A DNA stretch of 64,000 nt from Paratinospora sagittata (Eukaryota; Streptophyta; Magnoliopsida; Ranunculales; Menispermaceae). This document shows positions 59,143-64,000 of the stretch, in pieces. Made by a program: the position numbers and the translations under genes. Location of the stretch: contig CM069608.1 in assembly GCA_035771175.1 (NCBI GenBank), forward strand, positions 29,326,019 to 29,390,018. Reading direction: 5' to 3'. Numbering within the stretch: the first letter of the stretch is position 1; each line of letters begins with the position of its first letter. Under the pieces are notes generated by a model. It saw only the letters and a list, made by a program, of their open reading frames with translations, was not told where the DNA came from and searched no databases.

Positions 59143-59258
59143 ATCCATCTCATATAGCTAGTTAGTACTGAAACAACTACGTCAAAGAGATTAGTGATCA
59201 CAAGTATGTTTTTTGTAATCATCAAAACAAAACTAGGGCGAGAGTCGTTACATCAACA
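59143..59258 (-). mobile_element. Sirevirus-like LTR F, part 2 of 2
   Basis: The plus strand has GTAATCATCAAAACAAAAC, the family box in reverse, and ends GTTACATCAACA before the GAGAG duplication. This is the LTR start on the minus strand (TGTTGATGTAACGAC). Confidence 0.85.
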
Positions 59259-59263
59259 GAGAG

Positions 59264-59509
59264 TTGTAACGGTTGTTCTCAAGCCCGTGAAATTGAGAAA
59301 ATGTGTAACAGTTTGATCTTTATCTGTAAGAAGATCCGTTAATAAGGTTTGAAAAGTGGAGGTAGACATATCGCTGAACCACTATAAATCATCTGTGAAA
59401 TACCAGTTTTCTTTACTGCCTATTTGCCATTTCAATGCAAGTTTTATTTAAAGTTTTTAACTGACTATAGTATCCAATTGACCCCCTCTTGGACACTCCT
59501 GGGCCAACA
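59264..59509 (+). mobile_element. Sirevirus-like LTR E, part 3 of 3 (3' end of a 5' LTR)
   Basis: It continues the hairpin array with TTCTCAAGCCCGTGAAATTG (arm TGAGAA) and GATCTTTATCTGTAAG (arm AAGATC), then CGCTGAACCACTATAAATC. It ends CCCCCTCTTGGACACTCC and TGGGCCAACA. The next bases are AGTGGTATTAGAACAATG, which is a primer-binding site (usual TGGTATCAGAGC). LTR E is therefore a 5' LTR in plus orientation. Confidence 0.85.
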
Positions 59510-60801
59510 AGTGGTATTAGAACAATGTTATTCATTAGAGAAATCTAACAATTTCTTTGACAACAAGTGGCAACAATTTATAGAGGTCATACTATGGAGG
59601 TAGGACAAGTTTTGAACATACCACCTCTGCTTAGAACAGACTATTTTGAGGAATGGATGAAAGTAATGAAAATTTTCCTCACATCTCAAAACATAGGTTT
59701 ATGGGAAATGATTGTAAATGGTTACATGACTCCCAACAAACCAATATAGTCTTGGACAGATGATGAGAAACTTAGGTACAATCTACTAAACTCCCAAGCT
59801 GTGTATGCAATATTTTGCAGTCTACCCAACGAGGAGTTGGAGAGAGTCAGCCAACTTGAAACAACTAAGGAAATCTAGGAAACTCTTAAAGAAATCCATG
59901 GGAAAAAAAATTGAAACTTAGATGAGAAACTCAAGGAACTTGAAAAGTTGCGTGATAACTTTGAAATCCTTGAAGAAGGGTCCCTAGATGTAGGCTCATA
60001 TTGGTATCAGTCCATCCTTGATGGAATGAAACAATTGGATTAGGATATACCTACAGGCATAGCCACAGTTTGCTTCAGTGATAAACTTCCAAGATCACGG
60101 AATGAAAAATTGGCTATTGTAGCAGAAACCTTCGATCCATGGGAAATGTCATTGAAAGAGTTTTGTGATTTGTTAAAGTCCATGGAAGGAAGAGATGAGA
60201 CTAGAAGTCGAATTAAAGCATATGAAGATGCACTTACTCACTTTAAACTTCTAGAAAATGAGTCAGTTCATAATGGGTTGAAAAGATTTCAACACATCTG
60301 AAATGAACTTAAAAACTTTAGAAAACATATCTCTCATTCTATTTTAGTCAAATATTTTCTTGACAGCTTTCCAAAAAAGTGGAAGTATAAAACTCAATTT
60401 TAGAAGAATTTTCAAATCCTTTTGAAATCAATTTCAGAAAAATGAGTTATATATTAAGTGGATTAGAAACCTCATCTGAAAAAGAAGATGAATTGGCAAA
60501 CTTGCCATGCAAAAATAGAAGTGAAATTGGCAGCATTGAAATGTCAAAAAATCAGCATGATGAAAAGGAATCTTCAACATCTTCAAACACAGTAAGAATG
60601 GTAAATCCAACTGAAGATGAAAGAATTCATGTTGAAGTTTCAGTAGGAAGAACAATATGGAGAGTCAACTTCAAGAAGTATCTCAATTGCTTTAACAGAA
60701 GAAGCCAAATTGCTCAAGTCGAGGACTTTGCAGTACCTTTAGATGAATCCTTAAGGTATATCTCACTTTACTGTTTACAGATTACTGCAATGCCTATTTG
60801 A
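59510..60801 (+). pseudogene. Sirevirus-like gag remnant
   Basis: The plus strand reads LNIPPLLRTDYFEEWMKVMK, IGLWEMIVNGYMTPNKPI, SWTDDEKLRYNLLNSQAVYA, AIFCSLPNEELERVS and later KLPRSRNEKLAIVAETFDPW. This is a copia-type (UBN2) gag of the Sirevirus kind, directly after the primer-binding site of LTR E. At least four stops break it. A segment at 60442-60801 is open but has no recognised knuckle. Protease and pol do not follow. Confidence 0.82.
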
Positions 60802-61524
60802 AATATCATATCCTTCAGCAATCATTGAAATTGACCAATGTGTCAGTTCTTTATCAAAATGATTTTGAAATATTGGAATACTTGAATGCATAATTGATAA
60901 GGAATGTTATGATGATCGTTGCAAATTTTGATACTCTGATGATCTATTTGTAAGAATGAAATCATTATTAATGATTATCTATACAAAATGTCAAAATGAA
61001 TTCAAATTAGAAAACTGTGAAATGGTTGCTAAAATTTAGTATTCAGTGTAGAGGAGGACGATGGAGACGTTTTAGGACACTAATGCAGTAGTAAACGAGA
61101 AGTTTCACTTAGAGTCATTAGGACACTTATCGTCCATAAGGACACTAGTGTGCAGTGCCTTCGTTAGTGTAATAGTTACCATTAGGACGCTAATAGCTCT
61201 TCAGGGTGCTAATCGAGTTGTTGAGCAAAGTTTTGTCCATGCATATCAGGATGCTCGTGAAGCTTGAGGACGTTTATCCGAGACAAAACAAAAAACCTAT
61301 AAATTGAAAAAGCTTCGTCATTCTCACATTTTAGTTTTCCCTAGGACGTTACTACAAGAAAGAGGAACAAGAAATCAGTGGTGGAAGCTTCAAAATTTCT
61401 GTCTTCAATCAATCCAATCAAGTGTTTTCTTTTTCTTTTAGAAGGTAAAATTTCGCATTTCCATCAAATCCTAAACTAGAAAGCCCTAGGAAATCTATTT
61501 CCGTTAAAAATCAAGTCTAGATCA
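60802..61524 (+). mobile_element. LTR-like leader upstream of the transposon-protein ORF
   Basis: Units AGGACACTAATGCAG, AGGACACTTATCG, AGGACGCTAATAGC and AGGATGCTCG recur at 61055-61290, as in LTRs D and E. A CTATAAATTG box is at about 61298. The rest of an LTR and a primer-binding site are not seen, so this is a truncated LTR or a leader derived from one. Confidence 0.5.
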
Positions 61525-63642
61525 ATGGCACCAAAAGTTAAGAAATTACCTACCCACTTAGCTCATAAGATAGCATCGTCACCTTCTTCTTCTCTATCTA
61601 GGGGAGTAAGACCCAGAATAGAAGAAAATCAAACAAAAATTAGTGTTCCAACCCCTGATGTACCTACAACCACTGCCACTAAAACACCTATAGTGGAGGC
61701 AGCAGTTCCAACTGATAACCTCCAATCTGAGCCATCCACATCAGCTTAAACTACCAAGAAATCCAAAAAGAAAGAAAAGTCATAAAATTAGCTACTAGAA
61801 CCACTCTAAATGGATGCTTTGTAGATTTTCATTTCTTTGCTAAGGCATACTTGAATGTGCAACTTCGTTTTAAACTCCAGGGTTGGGTACAATTTTGTTC
61901 TTACCAAAACAAGTAGCTTCCAAATCTTGTTAAAGAACTTTATTTGAATCTCCAGAAAAAGCAAGATATGGGGTCGTTACGAAAACCCATGTCAAAGGGA
62001 AGTCCCTAAAAATCTCTCCTCAGTACTTTATCAGTACATTCTCATTGCCTGATGTTGAACAAGTCCCATTTTCTCAAAGCAACGAATCTTATTTCCAGGT
62101 TACAACAGCGTTGCAACCTTGAACTTCTTGTCTAGGAAAAATGATCACACACAGGTGGATAGCAAGTTGACCAATCAGTCCTTTGAGCTTATACCTAGAA
62201 TCATTCACAATATAGTGTCCCATGTGTTTCAGCCAAGATCTGGTAGTAGGGGAAGTGTGAATGAATTGGATTTGTTCCTTACATGGTGCATCCTTCAAAA
62301 AAGAGAAATCAACCTTCCTTACATCCTTATGCATGTGATTGATACTACATCAAAAAGAGGAGGAGGATTACCATTTGGGATGCATCTCACACCTTTGCTA
62401 AAGAAAACAAGTGTTCATTTAGCTGATGAAGAGAAGGAGTTGGATAAATATGGATGCATAGGACATACCACAATGAAATTGATGAAATATGTGTATGCTC
62501 CTGTACACAAGAGATGGTATCACTCCAAAGCTATCCCTCAAGGAGTTGAAACTGAACCCTTCAATGAGGAAGTTGAAGAAAGAATGGATATTGATCAGGC
62601 TCAAGAGGAAGGAGTTGATTCTGAAAGGACAACATCAAACCTGCCTTTCAGAGGGGATGTTCCTATGGAAGAGAAACCCATGAGATAGTTGGTGCAATAG
62701 CCACTTCAATAGTCCGTTCAGTTATCCAAGAAGAAGAAAGAGTAAATGAGAGGTTTGAGGTCCAATACCTCAGTATTTTACTGATCATGGTGGATATGTC
62801 TCACCAGTTTACCACTTCACTTATCAGACTTTTACTATTGTCTTTAATGAAGAAAATCTGATTAAGAAGATCAAAGAAATTCAAGAGGAACAAAGAGTTG
62901 TAATGATTGAAGAAGTGGCAATTAATCATTGATCAAGGAATGGCAAATGAAGAAGAAATCAAGAAGTGCACTGAAGGTCTAGTGCAAATATCTAACAAAC
63001 TTAGTAGTATGGTGGCTAGTATGGAAAGATAGTTTGAAAACATGAAAACAAGTATGCCATCTACAAGCTCAACTGCTCCATATATGAGTTGCTTAAGCGA
63101 TATTCAAGAGAGTCTTAAGCAGATCAGAGAGTCATTAGTTACTCTATCTCCTCAGTCTTCAACTTCAACTCAACCAACATTAGATCAGAATTTTTTGAAG
63201 ACAATTTCAAAAGAAATTTTGAGTATTAAGAATGCCATCACATCCTCAGCAGGCCTTAAGGTTGATCAAGAGGTTATGAAGCTTGTACTTGATGCTATTT
63301 CAAGTCTGAAAATTGCAGCATTTCCAAATTCAACCACAGTTGATTCTCAACAAATCTTGAAAGCAATTGCAAATCTCAAGATCACAATTCTGTCAATTAC
63401 TTCTGGTCCTATCAATGTTGATGGTAGAAAGTTGGATAATTTGCTCACTTCAATTGCTCACTTCAACTGCTCAAGTATCAGAAAAGATGTCCAGCTTAGA
63501 GACCAAGGTTTCATTTCTAACTTTTACCATTTTAGATCTCTCATACACTGTCACAAGAGCGACTGAGAGAATTGAAGGAGTTGTAGCCTTCATAGAGGAA
63601 ACTTTCAAGCTCATCTCGAGAAAACTTCATTCTTCAGTTTGA
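61525..63642 (+). pseudogene. Broken retroelement-associated ORF (putative plant transposon protein domain)
   Basis: The frame opens MAPKVKKLPTHLAHKIASSP and stops at 61747. After shifts it reads CFVDFHFFAKAYLNVQLRFK (about 61820). The segment 62119-62688 then has SFELIPRIIHNIVSHVFQPR, VNELDLFLTWCILQKREINL, PYILMHVIDTTSKRGGGLPF and GMHLTPLLKK. These match the plant-specific domain known to me as 'putative plant transposon protein' (PF20167), found with large retroelements; its role is unknown. A C-terminal part at 63042-63642 is rich in Ser, Ile and Lys (SISDIQESLKQ-like repeats, probably helical). Several stops make it a pseudogene. Confidence 0.65.
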
Positions 63643-63703
63643 TTTGTCATTACCCATATGAAGAGCTTGTTGTATGAATTGTTAAGAAATAAGGGAATAC
63701 ATG

Positions 63704-64000
63704 TGACGCCCTGAAAATTATTTCATCTAGCCCATAACCCAATTGCATTTTGCCCAAACTCTATGTGTTTGCCTTGATATGTTTGGTGTTTGTTTGATGG
63801 TTGTTTAATGTTTGCATATTGATGCTTGATAATATATATAAATATGTGCATTATAAATTGTATATGGGTCATGTTAAATTAAAGTATAATGCATGTGTTA
63901 TTATTTATGCATGGGCCCATTAAGCCATGAATTGATATGGGTTAGGATTGACTGAATAAAAGGATAAATGATAATGAAAATTTGGCGTATTAGATGGATT
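63704..64000 (+). mobile_element. Start of another gypsy-type LTR, cut by the window edge
   Basis: TGTGACGCCCTGAAAATT follows a gene-free stretch and resembles the TGTAACACCCCG or TGTCACGCCCC ends of the other gypsy-type LTRs. The other end lies outside, so this is a tentative call. Confidence 0.4.

Overview
The window is nuclear DNA of a flowering plant, probably a eudicot. It is AT-rich, has one intron-split plant gene, and almost everything else is retrotransposon sequence of plant lineages (Ty1-copia Ale, Tork and Sirevirus types, Ty3-gypsy, L1-type LINEs, a SINE, a Mutator-like element). The species cannot be named from the sequence.

Layout. 1-175: 3' tail of a LINE. 511-8658 (minus): a 13-exon family GH1 beta-glucosidase gene coding for 510 residues, with a MITE-like hairpin in its last intron, a SINE in intron 10 and a 2.9-kb solo LTR in intron 5. 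9.9-12.6 kb: a Mutator-like element with long AT-rich inverted ends and a broken foreign gene piece. 12.66-24.61 kb: an Ale-type copia on the minus strand, split by an 8.07-kb Tork-type copia on the plus strand, which itself carries two LTR insertions. 24.61-29.54 kb: 3' end and LTR of a Sirevirus-like element plus a second LTR of that family. 29.5-32.9 kb: gene-free, with one 130-bp direct repeat. 32.9-41.7 kb: a LINE split by an 8.1-kb Ty3-gypsy element. 41.7-43.7 kb: another Sirevirus-like LTR. 43.74-44.50 kb: a copia fragment. 44.5-59.5 kb: a four-level nest: a Sirevirus 5' LTR interrupted by a gypsy-type LTR and by a second Sirevirus LTR, which holds another gypsy-type LTR, which holds a full-length LINE. 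59.5-60.8 kb: the Sirevirus gag belonging to that outer LTR. 61-63.65 kb: a broken retroelement-associated ORF (plant transposon protein family). 63.70 kb on: the start of another LTR.

How it works together. Only the GH1 gene looks like a working host gene, and its active site is not canonical. The elements are all broken by stops, frameshifts or insertion, but 5-bp target duplications are still readable at many joints, so the order of insertion can be reconstructed.

The most unusual signal is in the Sirevirus-like LTR family (six copies). Each LTR carries tandem hairpins in which the loop (about ACTTRCGGGTG) is kept while the stem sequence changes from unit to unit and copy to copy with pairing preserved. 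A second array, of CG-centred palindromes, lies elsewhere in the same LTRs. All identifications come from reading and hand translation; no searches were run.
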